A stretch of DNA of 64,000 nucleotides from Planctomycetia bacterium (GCA_015200345.1 CP054187.1:2836470-2900469), one strand, 5' to 3'. Shown: positions 1 through 9,591, counted from the stretch's first letter. A program made the numbers and translations. Notes: generated by a model from the letters alone, not told the origin.

Positions 1-1110
1 GTGGACAAGAAGCAGTTCCTGGAAGAGGTCGTCCGCATCGCCGCCGAGCGCGGGCACGACGTGAAGCTGCTCAACGTCGGCGACATGATGTATGCCGAGG
101 CGCCCGACGTGGTGCGCGGCCGCATCCTCGATCTGCCTCGGACGCGGCTGAACAGCCTGCGCCGGGCGGCTTTCAAGGATATCCTCGCCACTGCGGAGAA
201 GTCGCCGAACGTCATCATCAACACGCACGCCACGTTTCGCTGGAAGCATGGGTTGTTCGAGGCGTTCGACTTCGATCAGATGACCGCGCTGGATGCCGAT
301 CTTTACATCACGCTGGTGGACAACGTCGATGCGATCCACGAGCGGCTGCTGCGCGATCACGACTTGGCTCACACACTGAAGGACATCATGGTCTGGCGCG
401 AGGAGGAGATTCTCGCGACGGAAATCCTCTCGCACGCCATCTGCGGCCATGGGCGCTTCTACGTCCTCGCCCGCGGGCAGGAGGGGGCTACGGCCAAGTC
501 GCTCGTCCGGCTCATGTTCGAGAAAGACCGCAAGCGCATCTATCCCAGCTTCCCCATGTCGCACGTGATGGACATGCCCGATGTGCTGGCGGAGATCGAC
601 GGCTTCCGCGACGCACTGGCCGAGCATTTCATCTGCTTCGATCCCGGTGATTTGGACGAAAAGCGCCTGCTTTTTGAAGCGGCCGAGGCGACGAAGCGCG
701 GCGAGCAGACGTTCAAGCTGGCCGTCAATCGCCGCGACCTGGTCTTCAACGTCACCGATGTCACCAGCGTGGCCCGGGACATCGACGGGCAAATCTATGC
801 CCGCGACTTCAAGCTGATCGACCAGTCCGACATGATCGTGAGCTACATCCCCGAGCTGACGGGCGGCATCCCCGGCCTGTCCAGCGGCGTCGAGCGCGAG
901 TTGCAGCATGCATTTGAGGGGACCAAAGAGGTTTTCGTCATCTGGCGGCCGAAGAAGGAACCGTCGCCCTTTGTGACCGAGACGGCGACGAAAGTCTTCA
1001 CATCGGTGGAGGAACTGTTCCAATACTTCCAGTCGCGCGGGTACATCGGGGATTATCAACTCAACCTGCTTCGCACCGGCGCGCCGAAAGAACGCGGCCG
1101 GTTCGGATGA
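1..1110 (+). CDS. Partial ATP-binding kinase-like protein with nucleoside deoxyribosyltransferase-like C-terminal domain
   Basis: The reading frame is open at the window edge and the GTG at base 1 is probably internal: the visible part begins just where a P-loop of an adenylate-kinase-like domain would have ended. Residues 1-190 (F-L-E-E-V-V-R-I-A, 'LLNVGDMM', a lid-like stretch around 'RTRLNSLRR', 'VIINTHATFR') look like the body of an archaeal-type adenylate/cytidylate kinase fold. Residues 266-345 ('YARDFKLIDQSDMIVSYIPE', then SSGVERELQHA at 294-304, then 'VFVIWRP') resemble nucleoside 2-deoxyribosyltransferase-like proteins, where an acid in the G-V-E-x-E-x-x-x-A helix is usually catalytic. 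The substrate is unknown; a nucleotide-sensing or salvage role is inference. It converges with the aldolase gene 7 bases away. Confidence 0.6.
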   Translation: MDKKQFLEEVVRIAAERGHDVKLLNVGDMMYAEAPDVVRGRILDLPRTRLNSLRRAAFKDILATAEKSPNVIINTHATFRWKHGLFEAFDFDQMTALDADLYITLVDNVDAIHERLLRDHDLAHTLKDIMVWREEEILATEILSHAICGHGRFYVLARGQEGATAKSLVRLMFEKDRKRIYPSFPMSHVMDMPDVLAEIDGFRDALAEHFICFDPGDLDEKRLLFEAAEATKRGEQTFKLAVNRRDLVFNVTDVTSVARDIDGQIYARDFKLIDQSDMIVSYIPELTGGIPGLSSGVERELQHAFEGTKEVFVIWRPKKEPSPFVTETATKVFTSVEELFQYFQSRGYIGDYQLNLLRTGAPKERGRFG

Positions 1111-1116
1111 ACATCG

Positions 1117-1896
1117 TTAGTACCGTTCCCCGGTCGGCGTGATGCGCGGCAGCGGCGTGCCGGGCATGCAGGTCGGCGGCACGTCGGAGGCACGGCCGAT
1201 CCCCATCTGTTCACGCAACGCCGCCAGCTTGGCGATTTCCTCCGGCGGCAACGCGCGCGTCTGGCCCAGTTGATGCGCCATGAACAGCACGTGCGAGCCG
1301 TGTTCGAGTTTCTCCAATTTGAAGAACGCGTCGGCGGCCGTCTTGCCCACGGTGATCGAACCGTGCCGGTCGAGCACCAAGGCGTCGTAACGACGGATCA
1401 ACTCGCGCACGACCGTGGCGCCCTCCACCGTCGCGGGCGTCGCATAGGCCGTCACCGGCACCTGGCCGAATGCAAGAATCACCTCCGGCAGGGCGCAAGG
1501 ATCGATGGTCAGTCCGGCAACGGTGAAGGCAATCGTTGTCGGCGGGTGCGCGTGAATCGCGGCGCCGATGTCCGGCCGCTCGGCGTAGGCCGCGAGATGC
1601 ATCCACCGCTCGCTCGATGGTTTGCCGCGTCCGAGAATCGGCCGACCGGACCCGTCGATGAGCACGAAGTCCCCCGGATCGATCATGCCGAGGCACGAGC
1701 CGCTCGGTGACACGAGGAAGCGGTCAGGCCCCGCGCGAGCCGAAACGTTCCCGTCGGTGCCGGCGACGAGGCCGCGGTCATAGACGCGGCGGGCGATGTC
1801 GGCCAGTTCCCGTCGCAATTGCCATTCGCTGATCATTCGCTGCTCGCGCTGCGTCAGGGTGTGTTTGAACTCATAAGAAGGTAACGGATTGCGCAC
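1117..1896 (-). CDS. Class II aldolase/adducin family protein
   Basis: A 259-residue protein of the L-fuculose-phosphate/L-ribulose-phosphate class II aldolase family, zinc enzymes that cleave or epimerise phosphorylated sugars or related hydroxy-acids. Visible hallmarks are 'GLVAGTDGNVSARAG' (substrate loop with T-x-G-N-x-S), 'SPSG', the acid in 'SSERWMH', the zinc-binding H-A-H in 'AIHAHPP' and the third zinc histidine in 'DRHGS'. The substrate cannot be read from sequence. The longest frame opens with GTG at 1896; an ATG at 1836 (M-I-S-E-W) would remove 20 poorly conserved residues and is a plausible alternative start. It lies 19 bases downstream of the ABC permease gene and is probably the last gene of that leftward transcript, although functional linkage is not obvious. 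Confidence 0.85.
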   Translation of the reverse strand: MRNPLPSYEFKHTLTQREQRMISEWQLRRELADIARRVYDRGLVAGTDGNVSARAGPDRFLVSPSGSCLGMIDPGDFVLIDGSGRPILGRGKPSSERWMHLAAYAERPDIGAAIHAHPPTTIAFTVAGLTIDPCALPEVILAFGQVPVTAYATPATVEGATVVRELIRRYDALVLDRHGSITVGKTAADAFFKLEKLEHGSHVLFMAHQLGQTRALPPEEIAKLAALREQMGIGRASDVPPTCMPGTPLPRITPTGERY

Positions 1897-1915
1897 GGCC
1901 CGTCCAAGTTGTGGT

Positions 1916-4900
1916 TCAATCTCGCCGGAGCGATGCCAGGAGCGGCGCGCGGGACGCCGTGCGCGCCGCCCAGGCGCTGGCCGCCATCCCGCAGCCGGTG
2001 CAGAGCAGCAGGGTCAGCGCAAGTTGGTTCCACGGTGCATCCGATGCCTGCTGTGACGACCCCGCGAGTTGCGGTCCGACCGCCACGGCCGACGCCGCGA
2101 TCCCGATGAGTAAGCCCGCCGCCAGCAGCGCGGCATTTTCCACGAGCACAAGGAACCGCAGTTTCACGCGGCTCATACCGACCGCTCGCAGCAGCGCCAG
2201 CTCGCGGCGGCGCTCCAGGACGCTGCGCAGCATGACCGCCGCGAGACCGAGCGTGCCCAGCACCAGACCCAGCCCGCCGAGGGATTGGAATGTTGACAAA
2301 TAGGTGTTTTCTATCGCCAGGTAGCCCGCCAGCCGTGAGGCCGTGTGCGTCGCGTCGAAGCCGAGATAGGACAGATCGTGCTCCAGAGCCGACTCCACCT
2401 GCTCGGCGCGCTCCGGCGGCACGTCGATCAGAAAAAACGAATAGCCCGCGATGGATGGATACAGCCGCTTGAAGTTCGATTCGGCGATGATCAACTCGCC
2501 CTGCAACACGCTGCCGACCAGCGTGGCGACGAGGCGCAGCTTGACCGGCCGGCCGCGCTCGTCGACCGCGAGCCAGTCGTCGCCGAGCGACAACTTGAGC
2601 AACCACGTCGTGGTGTTGGCGTCGGCAATGACCGGAATCGCGCCGTCGTCGAACGTGCGATGGAGCAGCTTCCACGGATTCAGGCGCTCGGCGGGGGAGG
2701 CGTCGAGGTGTGAGGTGAAGGAGAATCCGCCGCGCCCGATCATCGCGTCGGTCGCCCCAAGGATGCGCGGGCGGCTCACGCGGTACAGGTTCTCGCAACT
2801 GGCGTCCTCGCCGGGTTGAACGCGAAACGACTGAATCGACGAGCCGCGAAGAAGTTGGGCAGTCTCCGGCGCGAGTCCGATCGTGGCGCGACTGCGCGGA
2901 TCGCCGAGGTCCTCGGCGATCGGCGCGATGGACTGCGCCATCAGGGAGAAGCCGCCCAGGCCGCCGGACCGCGCGAAGTCCGTCTGGGTCACGTCGCGGC
3001 GGTAGAGGCCGACCGATATGACGACGAATGTCGCGCAGGCGATCAGTCCGCCGGCGAGCAGGCTGCGGCCGGGATGTCGCCGCGCGTTGCGAACACCCAG
3101 TCGTAGCAGGGCGCCAGAACCGGGGGCGATGGGGCGGCGCGAATCGGCGCGCATCCATGCGCGCAGCCCTGACAAGCCGGCGATCAGCACCAGCGCGCCG
3201 GCGCTGAAGAACGCCGCCGGCGCTCCCGTGGAGCCGCGTTGCGCGCCCAGTATCGCAACGAGGCACGCTGCTACCGCACACAGCACCGAGAGGCGCGTCG
3301 ACCACGGCGAAGCTGCGCCGCGCGCCGTGGATGGCGATTCGATCTCGCCGGCCATCAGGGATCGAGCCGAGCGGCGCGCCATCCCGCGACTGCTCCACGC
3401 GATCATCGCGACGGCGGGAACGAATCCGGCGATCGGGCCGATCCACAGGGCGCTTCCATCGCAGTGCAGCGACAGAAACGTGACGCTCCCGGGCAGCGCC
3501 CACCACGTTTGCAATCCTGTCAGCATCAGCCACGCGTAGCCCAGTGCAGCGGCTGTCCCACCGGCTACGCCAACCAGCGCGAGCAGACCGCCCTCGATCA
3601 ACAGCAGCCGCGACGCGGTGCGCACCTCGAAGCCCAGCGCCAACAGCAGGCCGATCTCCCCCGCGCGCCGCTCGATGCCGAGTCGAAAGATCAGAACGAC
3701 CAGCAGGAACGCCGCGGCGATCAGAAACAGGCTGAATCCCAGAAACAACATGCCGAAATCGGTGCTGCCGGCCGCGGCGCGCTCCACCCGGCCGCGCAGA
3801 TCATCAACGCGAAGGCCCATCTCGGACGGGTCCAGGCGGCGCAACAACTCCTGTTCGAAACGCGCAGCCAACAACGCCGGATCGCCTGACGCCCGCGGGC
3901 TCACGTTGCCGGCTTGGTTCGTGACGCCTTCCATGCCGGAGTTCGCTGGATAAACGTGTATTGAAGTCAACGTTCCGAACGGCGCATCGGCCTCGGCCCA
4001 AAGCCGCCGACCCGTCGTTAATGCGACGAAGGCCTTCGGCGTGGCACGATGTTTGTCCCAGTAGTCCTCGTCCTTCGGGCGTATACGCTTCATGTCCATG
4101 GGGAACGGCGCGTCCCACTCCGACAGGCGATTCGTCGTCGTGATGCCTTCGTACGTCGGCGTCAGTCCGGGGTCGGCTGCCGCGCCGGTCATTCGTACAA
4201 TGCCGCGCAGCGTCAGCGTCGTCGTGGACTCTTCCAGCTTGCCGAATGGGCGGCTCACGAAGTAACGCAGTCGAAGCACGTCGCCGACCTTCGCGGCCAG
4301 GTCCTCCGCGGCCCACGTATTAATATAAATGTCGCCATCATGCAGCGGCAGCGCGGGCGAGCCATCGGAAAGCGTCAGCCCGCGCTCGGACTCGATGGCC
4401 GTTGCGACGGAGTACGGGATCCCCTCCGGCTGATCGGTCCGCGAAAGATCGTTCACGAGATAGGTCAGTATCGGATCAAGGACCACCCCCAGCGCCGCGG
4501 CCGCTTCACGTGCTGCTTTTTCGACGGGTGGTTCCAGTAGGATGCGCCGCGTCTCGAGCGAGACGTACCCTCGCGCCTCATCCACGCGGAGTGAGAGATC
4601 GTAATCCGCGAGCGTCGCTGCGCGCCGCAGCGCCGCCTCGATGACAGGCTCCCCGCGTTCCTGGAACGAGACGGCGCCAAAGTGAAGGATCGCGTTGACG
4701 CGGCCCTCCTGCCGAAGCCGCTTCTGCAATTCGGCGAGATCAACAAACGCGTTGAGCGGCAATTGGGTTCCGGGCGAAAGTGCCAGCCCGCCCAGCTCCG
4801 CATCAGCCGGCAGAATGCCCGACACGCGCAGTCGAAACTGCATCGCCAGATCGTCGCGCCGACCCAGCAGCGTCTCCGCAGGCACCACCTGCGCTTTGGC

Positions 4901-5344
4901 GACGGCGATGATCACCTCGTCGCCCGCCTTCGCGCCCAGCCGTCGCGCCAACTCCGCATTGAGCACCACGCCATCTTCCCGCGCGGGCGATCCGCCCGGC
5001 CCCGTATCGCTCACGGGCAGCCCGATCACCGTGACGCGGTTTTCCCGCGCGCGCGAATCCGCATGGGTGAGTTGCGCCGAGATCAGAATGCACGACCGCG
5101 CCCCGGACGCCGTGCCGCGCACCGATTCGGCAAGTTGCTGCGTGAAGAATCGCGGCGCGAGGACGGCTTGATCGACTCCGGCCAGCCGCTTCAGCGCCTG
5201 CGCATGCAGGCTGCCGCGCATCGAATCGCCCACCAGCAGCGCGCCGGTCAGAACCGCCGACCCCGCCAGAACCGACAGCACGACGGCCAAGTGGCTGCGC
5301 GCGTGATACGTCAGGCTGTGGCGAACAAGCCGGCCGATTGTCAC
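1916..5344 (-). CDS. FtsX-type ABC transporter permease, two-domain, 1142 aa
   Basis: Large permease of the FtsX/MacB superfamily (type VII ABC architecture). There is one membrane helix near residues 18-40, a long periplasmic region, a first FtsX bundle beginning near residue 540 ('ERRAGEIGLLLALGFE'), a second soluble region, and a C-terminal FtsX bundle ('ERRRELALLRAVGMSR'). The two R-E-x-x-L-L-x-A-x-G coupling helices, one per half, match a duplicated permease that works with the ATPase encoded 9 bases upstream. Such systems use ATP to drive lipoprotein or small-molecule extraction or mechanotransmission rather than classical transport; the substrate here is unknown. Start ATG at 5344 has 'GGAGCC' just before it, a weak ribosome site. 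The usual length for a single-FtsX permease is about 400 residues, so this is the large duplicated type. Confidence 0.88.
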   Translation of the reverse strand: MTIGRLVRHSLTYHARSHLAVVLSVLAGSAVLTGALLVGDSMRGSLHAQALKRLAGVDQAVLAPRFFTQQLAESVRGTASGARSCILISAQLTHADSRARENRVTVIGLPVSDTGPGGSPAREDGVVLNAELARRLGAKAGDEVIIAVAKAQVVPAETLLGRRDDLAMQFRLRVSGILPADAELGGLALSPGTQLPLNAFVDLAELQKRLRQEGRVNAILHFGAVSFQERGEPVIEAALRRAATLADYDLSLRVDEARGYVSLETRRILLEPPVEKAAREAAAALGVVLDPILTYLVNDLSRTDQPEGIPYSVATAIESERGLTLSDGSPALPLHDGDIYINTWAAEDLAAKVGDVLRLRYFVSRPFGKLEESTTTLTLRGIVRMTGAAADPGLTPTYEGITTTNRLSEWDAPFPMDMKRIRPKDEDYWDKHRATPKAFVALTTGRRLWAEADAPFGTLTSIHVYPANSGMEGVTNQAGNVSPRASGDPALLAARFEQELLRRLDPSEMGLRVDDLRGRVERAAAGSTDFGMLFLGFSLFLIAAAFLLVVLIFRLGIERRAGEIGLLLALGFEVRTASRLLLIEGGLLALVGVAGGTAAALGYAWLMLTGLQTWWALPGSVTFLSLHCDGSALWIGPIAGFVPAVAMIAWSSRGMARRSARSLMAGEIESPSTARGAASPWSTRLSVLCAVAACLVAILGAQRGSTGAPAAFFSAGALVLIAGLSGLRAWMRADSRRPIAPGSGALLRLGVRNARRHPGRSLLAGGLIACATFVVISVGLYRRDVTQTDFARSGGLGGFSLMAQSIAPIAEDLGDPRSRATIGLAPETAQLLRGSSIQSFRVQPGEDASCENLYRVSRPRILGATDAMIGRGGFSFTSHLDASPAERLNPWKLLHRTFDDGAIPVIADANTTTWLLKLSLGDDWLAVDERGRPVKLRLVATLVGSVLQGELIIAESNFKRLYPSIAGYSFFLIDVPPERAEQVESALEHDLSYLGFDATHTASRLAGYLAIENTYLSTFQSLGGLGLVLGTLGLAAVMLRSVLERRRELALLRAVGMSRVKLRFLVLVENAALLAAGLLIGIAASAVAVGPQLAGSSQQASDAPWNQLALTLLLCTGCGMAASAWAARTASRAPLLASLRRD

Positions 5345-5353
5345 ACGAGGCTC

Positions 5354-6130
5354 CTAAGACAACGGCGTCAGTCGACCGCCGACCAGTTCGTATCGCCGCT
5401 TGAATTGATCGGCCAGCGCGCGGCTATGCGTCACCGCCACCAGCGCCGCGCGCTGCTCCGCCGCAACGTCGAGGAGCAATCGCGCAACGCCATCGGCCGA
5501 TGCGCGATCGAGATTGCCCGTCGGCTCGTCGGCCAGCAGCAGGCGCGGCTGGTTGATCAGTGCACGGGCGATCGCCGTGCGCTGCCGCTCACCGCCGGAG
5601 AGTTCCGCCGGGCGATGATCCATGCGATCGGCCAGGCCCACGCGCGAAAGCAATTGCTCGGCACGCGTCAGGGCCGATGTCTGCGCTGGATCACGCTCGG
5701 CGGCGTCACGATCTGGACCGGCCAGCGCCGGAACGACGACGTTCTCCAGCGCCGTGCAATAGGGCAGCAGCAGGTGATCCTGAAAGACGAAACCGATCTG
5801 GCGATTGCGAAACGCTGCCAGTTGTGCTTCGGGGAATTCGAACGGGTCTTCGCCAGTAAGAAGGAGCCTGCCGCGGCTGGGTGGCTCCAGCGTGCCGAGG
5901 ATCGCCAGCAGCGTGCTCTTGCCCGATCCGCTCGGTCCCATGATCGCGACCGTGTCGCCGGGGTGCAGTTCCAGCGAGCATTCGTCGAGGATTTGCAGCG
6001 ATCCCCGCGGCGTCTCGTAGTCCTTGCCGATGGCCACGGCGGAGAGGACGGGTACGCGAAAGGAAGATCCGGGCGCATTCGGATCCGGCGTGGTCGGCCC
6101 CTGTGACGTCCCGTCCGTCATGGCATCCAC
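5354..6130 (-). CDS. ABC transporter ATP-binding protein (LolD/MacB type)
   Basis: ATPase subunit of 258 residues that energises the FtsX-type permease encoded immediately downstream. Walker A 'GPSGSGKST', Q-loop 'GFVFQDH', signature 'LSGGERQR', Walker B '[12 protein letters not shown]' and H-loop 'AVTHS' are all present and in order. The P-T-G-N-L-D form is typical of the LolD/MacB/FtsE branch. About 35 residues precede the conserved domain, rich in Pro, Thr and Gly, so translation might start later than 6130, but no better internal start is evident. It lies between the glycosyltransferase (9-base gap) and the permease (9-base gap), so the three are likely co-transcribed. Confidence 0.92.
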   Translation of the reverse strand: MDAMTDGTSQGPTTPDPNAPGSSFRVPVLSAVAIGKDYETPRGSLQILDECSLELHPGDTVAIMGPSGSGKSTLLAILGTLEPPSRGRLLLTGEDPFEFPEAQLAAFRNRQIGFVFQDHLLLPYCTALENVVVPALAGPDRDAAERDPAQTSALTRAEQLLSRVGLADRMDHRPAELSGGERQRTAIARALINQPRLLLADEPTGNLDRASADGVARLLLDVAAEQRAALVAVTHSRALADQFKRRYELVGGRLTPLS

Positions 6131-6139
6131 CCGCGACCT

Positions 6140-7441
6140 CTAATCGACTATTCGACCCGCTGCACGTGCGCATTGTTCAAACACGCGCCACGCCGACTGG
6201 GCCATGATTGTATCAGAATAACGTGACCGCACCGCCTCGCGTCCAGCCTTTCCCAGGCGCTCCGTTTCCTCCGGTGCGTCCATCAGGTTCGCCAGCTTGG
6301 CCGCGAGATCACCCGAATCATGCGGCGCGAACAGCAGGCCTCCGCCCGTATCGCCGACCAGCTCGGGAAAACTTCCATGCGCCGGCTGCACGACCGGCAC
6401 GCCCTGTGCCATGGCCTCCAGCACCGACAGCCCTTTGGCCTCGCGATAGATCGTCGGCACCGACAGCACGGTGCAGGCGCGCAGCAGATCGGCCTTGCCG
6501 GCGCGATCGACCTCGCCGCGATAGTCGATCCGATCCTCGTGGCCGGCGCGGCGCCAGGTGTTTCGCAAATTGTCAAAATATGAACGTTCGGGCCGGCCGA
6601 GGTAGCCACCAATGAGCAATCGCACGTCGCGGCCCTCGGCGCGAAGGCGGCTGAATGCGTCAATCAGCAGGTGCAGGCCTTTCTCCGGGCAGATGCGCGC
6701 CAGGTAGCCGACGGTGAACGTTGCCGGCCTCGGTCGAGGCGCCTCCGGACCAAAATCATCGGTATGCACGCCGAGCGGGACAGGGTGAATTCTCGCCGCG
6801 TCGATGGCGAATTCGCGGGACGCATAGTCGCCGTAATAGCGCGTCACCGCGATGAACGCGTCCACGTCGCGCTGCCGCGCGCGGATCAGGTCCAGAACGC
6901 GCGCCCGTTGTGCCGCGGGCAGCTTGTCGATGAAAATGTCCTCGCCGGTCAGCGTGCAGACAACGCCGACGCCCAGCCGCCGTTTGATCTCGCGCGCCAG
7001 GCCGACGAAGAACACATCCGGCAGATGAACCACGTCCGGCTCGAACGCGCCGACCGCCTCAATCAACTCATCCAGTTCCACCGAGAGCGGCCCGCGCTCG
7101 CCCTCCAGCACGGCCGCCGTCAAATCGCCCGCGACCGCGCCGGATGTTTCGCCCGCCCAGCGCATCACGCTTCGCAGCAGCGACGGCGCATCCAGCATCC
7201 GTCGCAGAAACGCCGGGACACGCCCAAAGAGCGGCGATTTGTTCTGGAGGTAAACGTTGATACCGCCGTACAGCACGCGCGACTGGCTCACGTCGCGCTC
7301 GTCGGTGCGGATCGGCGTGAACACCGGTACGAGGACCACCTTGCGACCCTGGCGAATCAAGGCCGCCGCCAGCGTGTTATCGCGCATGCAACTGCCGCAG
7401 AGCATGCCTCCGGCGCCGGCGGTGAGGTAGGCCAGTCTCAT
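6140..7441 (-). CDS. Glycosyltransferase family 4 protein
   Basis: A 433-residue GT-B fold glycosyltransferase of the GT4 (glycosyl transferases group 1) type. The N-terminal Rossmann domain opens with 'AYLTAGAGGM' followed by an unusual 'CGSCMRDN', and the C-terminal nucleotide-sugar domain has 'GYLARICPEKG' and the retaining-GT E-x7-E signature inside 'REAKGLSVLEAMAQGVPVV'. It probably transfers a hexose from a nucleotide sugar in cell-envelope or exopolysaccharide synthesis; acceptor and donor cannot be read. It starts only about 24 bases after the T-tract of the terminator at 7464-7502, which leaves very little room for a promoter of its own, so it may depend on readthrough or an unrecognised promoter. 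It is followed closely by the ABC ATPase gene. Confidence 0.88.
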   Translation of the reverse strand: MRLAYLTAGAGGMLCGSCMRDNTLAAALIRQGRKVVLVPVFTPIRTDERDVSQSRVLYGGINVYLQNKSPLFGRVPAFLRRMLDAPSLLRSVMRWAGETSGAVAGDLTAAVLEGERGPLSVELDELIEAVGAFEPDVVHLPDVFFVGLAREIKRRLGVGVVCTLTGEDIFIDKLPAAQRARVLDLIRARQRDVDAFIAVTRYYGDYASREFAIDAARIHPVPLGVHTDDFGPEAPRPRPATFTVGYLARICPEKGLHLLIDAFSRLRAEGRDVRLLIGGYLGRPERSYFDNLRNTWRRAGHEDRIDYRGEVDRAGKADLLRACTVLSVPTIYREAKGLSVLEAMAQGVPVVQPAHGSFPELVGDTGGGLLFAPHDSGDLAAKLANLMDAPEETERLGKAGREAVRSRYSDTIMAQSAWRVFEQCARAAGRIVD

Positions 7442-7463
7442 TCAGATGCTGCCGCGAAGTGGC

Positions 7464-7502
7464 ACAAAAAAAGCGGGCCGCCCGGATTCGGACAGCCCGC
7501 GC
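7464..7502 (-). terminator. Intrinsic terminator of the PEP-CTERM gene
   Basis: On the minus strand a GCGGGC...GCCCGC stem with a GC-rich interior is followed directly by seven T residues. It lies about 65 bases past the stop codon of the PEP-CTERM gene and just before the glycosyltransferase gene. Confidence 0.8.
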
Positions 7503-7567
7503 GCGATTCAAGTTTCTCCCGCCGTCCGTCAAACATCGAACCATGCGGGTGTCCGTCGCAGCAAGGG

Positions 7568-8191
7568 CTAGCGGCGGCGGCGAAGCACGAGGCCGCCCAG
7601 CATGAGCAGGGCCGCCGTCGCCGGCTCCGGCACAAAGGTCGTATTGACGACGCAGACGTAGTCAAACACGATCGGCTTGTCGGGCTGTGCCGGGTTGCCG
7701 ATGGCGCCGACGCCGGACCAGTTCTGCGCGATGCGCGACGCGCCAAAGTCAATCTGGCCAGACGAACTGCTGGGCATGACGACCGGCGAGACGAGGCCGA
7801 ACATGCTCAAATCGTTTTCGAATGTGATCGAATAATCTTCGCTGGTGGTGAACTCTCCGGTGGCGGCGTTGTAGCTGCCGCTCGACGAACCGGGCACGAT
7901 GCTGACCGTGATCGCGCCGGTCTGGATGCCGCCCGGCAGTTCGATCGAATCGATGAATTGCAGGTAGCTGTCGAACTGCGCCGTGCCGTTCACGTCGTCA
8001 TAGCTCAACGTAAAGTTCGTGCTGGAAATCTGCCCGCTGCGCGGTCCGCCGTACTGGGCCGGAAAGTTCAGCGTGAAGAAATTCGGCTGGCCCGGATCAT
8101 GCACCGCCGAGAGGGCGATCATTCCGGCCTGCGCGGCCGATGCCAGGGTTACGACGCCAAGGGCCGCCGCCAGGACTTTCATCTTCAACAT
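7568..8191 (-). CDS. PEP-CTERM sorting domain protein
   Basis: A 207-residue secreted protein. The start is ATG at 8191, preceded by 'AAAGGAG' at good spacing; a longer frame upstream lacks a ribosome site. It has a signal peptide (K-M-K-V then a hydrophobic stretch ending 'ASAAQA') and a beta-rich body of about 150 residues of no recognised family. The C-terminal sorting tail consists of V-P-E-P, a hydrophobic helix 'AALLMLGGLVL' and a final R-R-R-R. Such tails are recognised and cleaved by exosortases, which attach or release proteins at the cell surface or extracellular matrix; no exosortase is visible in this window. It has its own promoter and terminator, so it appears monocistronic. Confidence 0.9.
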   Translation of the reverse strand: MLKMKVLAAALGVVTLASAAQAGMIALSAVHDPGQPNFFTLNFPAQYGGPRSGQISSTNFTLSYDDVNGTAQFDSYLQFIDSIELPGGIQTGAITVSIVPGSSSGSYNAATGEFTTSEDYSITFENDLSMFGLVSPVVMPSSSSGQIDFGASRIAQNWSGVGAIGNPAQPDKPIVFDYVCVVNTTFVPEPATAALLMLGGLVLRRRR

Positions 8192-8249
8192 GCAGGATGC
8201 TCCTTTCTGAAAACGACTCGCGCAAGCGTGTTGGGTCGGTAAAGCCGGA

Positions 8250-8278
8250 ACTATAGCCGATTCCCGCTCCTTTGAAAA
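8250..8278 (-). promoter_or_regulatory. Candidate sigma-70-type promoter for the PEP-CTERM gene
   Basis: On the minus strand TTTTCA (8273-8278) and TATAGT (8250-8255) are separated by 17 bases. The -10 box lies about 60 bases upstream of the start codon at 8191. The -35 box is only a fair match. Confidence 0.5.
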
Positions 8279-8385
8279 GCAACGCAAACCTCACACCGGC
8301 TTCACGAAATTCAGGTCAGCCATCGGGTTGGTCCTCTTTGAACCGCACGCTTGCCACGCAACGCACGGCCGATCACGCCGGTGGC

Positions 8386-9546
8386 TTAATTCCTGCTCGG
8401 TGGGCGACCCGGACCTTCTCCAAAACACAGGATGTCCCCGTCCTCTGTCCCAATTACGAGACAGCCACCCCCGACGGCCGGGGACGCCGTCACGGGCGAA
8501 CCGGCTTCGTACCGCCACCGCTCCTCGCCGCTGCGAAGGTCCAGACCGTACACGTTCCCGTCCGATGAGCCGACCCAGACCCGATCCGCCGCCACCACGG
8601 GCGACGAATCGACGCGGCCCCGCGTGCGGAACTGCCAGCGCGGCTTGCCGGTCTTCCGGTCCAGCGCGTGAACGAATTTGTCGCGGCTGCCGATGATGAC
8701 CAGTTCCTCCGTAACGGCCGCCGATGCGTAAAACGGAAAATCGCGGTCCTTGTTCGTGAACGTCCAGCGTCGTTCGTTACGCTTCAGATCGATCGCCAGC
8801 ACGTCATTGCCGAACGTTCCGACGTAGACCGCGTCGTCCACAATGGCCGCCGAGCATCCGGACACGCTGCCGAGGTCCACCGCCGCAATCGATTTTCCAT
8901 CGGATAGTTGCAGCACGTGGAGCTTCTGATCGCAGCCGGCGACGACGACCTTTCCATCCGAGACACCGGCGCTGCCGTGAACACGACCATCCGTGAGGTG
9001 CTTCCACAAAAGCGAGCCGTCGGTGAGCTTCAAGCAGTAGACGTTGCCATCGTAGGAGCCGAACACGACGCGATCGCCGGAGCAAATGGGCGAACTGATG
9101 TTCTCGGCCTCGGAGCGAAAGGACCATCGCCGCGTGCCGTCGGCCCGATTGAGAGCGTGAAAGCCGCCGTCCTCGTCGCCGTAGAGCACAAGATCGCCGC
9201 AGACCGCGGGGGACGATTGAATCGTCGGCGGGATGGCTTGGCTTGTTGAAGCCGGACCGCTCGTGGTGCGCGAGGCAGGGGTCTTCGCGGCCCAGACCAC
9301 GCCGCCATCCGAGAGTTTCAGCGCATAGAGCGTGCCGTTGTCGCAGCCGACGTAGACGACGCCGTCAACGATGGCGGCGCTGGAGCCGATCGGTTCGCCG
9401 GCGGAAAATTTCCATCGCAGTGCGGGCTTGTCAGGAACGGTCGAAGTTGCCACGCCGGTGAGGCGTTCGTTTCCGCGAAACGAAGGCCAGTCCGACGGAC
9501 CGAGTACTGCGGCGGTCATCCATACGAGAGTCGTGATCGTCGTCAT
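8386..9546 (-). CDS. PQQ-binding-like beta-propeller repeat protein
   Basis: A 386-residue protein of tandem PQQ-like beta-propeller blades. The repeated pattern is 'G-x-V-Y-V/F-G-x-x-D-G-x-L/V-Y-A/C-L-x-L-x-D-G' followed by W-x, with at least seven copies visible. It opens with 'DWPSFRG', a form common in planctomycete outer-surface or periplasmic BamB-like proteins. The N-terminal helix 'LVWMTAAVLG' is a short putative signal sequence. Propellers of this type act as protein-protein scaffolds, as BamB does, or as relics of quinoprotein dehydrogenases; no PQQ-dependent catalytic motif is apparent, so an enzymatic role is not claimed. It begins 45 bases downstream of the small membrane protein gene and may be the last gene of the 9592-15533 operon. 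Confidence 0.85.
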   Translation of the reverse strand: MTTITTLVWMTAAVLGPSDWPSFRGNERLTGVATSTVPDKPALRWKFSAGEPIGSSAAIVDGVVYVGCDNGTLYALKLSDGGVVWAAKTPASRTTSGPASTSQAIPPTIQSSPAVCGDLVLYGDEDGGFHALNRADGTRRWSFRSEAENISSPICSGDRVVFGSYDGNVYCLKLTDGSLLWKHLTDGRVHGSAGVSDGKVVVAGCDQKLHVLQLSDGKSIAAVDLGSVSGCSAAIVDDAVYVGTFGNDVLAIDLKRNERRWTFTNKDRDFPFYASAAVTEELVIIGSRDKFVHALDRKTGKPRWQFRTRGRVDSSPVVAADRVWVGSSDGNVYGLDLRSGEERWRYEAGSPVTASPAVGGGCLVIGTEDGDILCFGEGPGRPPSRN

Positions 9547-9591
9547 CGTCGATTCAGCTTGCAGAAGACGCGCTGGGCTGGTTGAGTGATC

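Noticed and set aside
6671..8242. 523-codon open frame on the plus strand crossing the glycosyltransferase and PEP-CTERM genes
   Set aside because: It spans two well-supported genes and a terminator on the other strand and has an unnatural composition.
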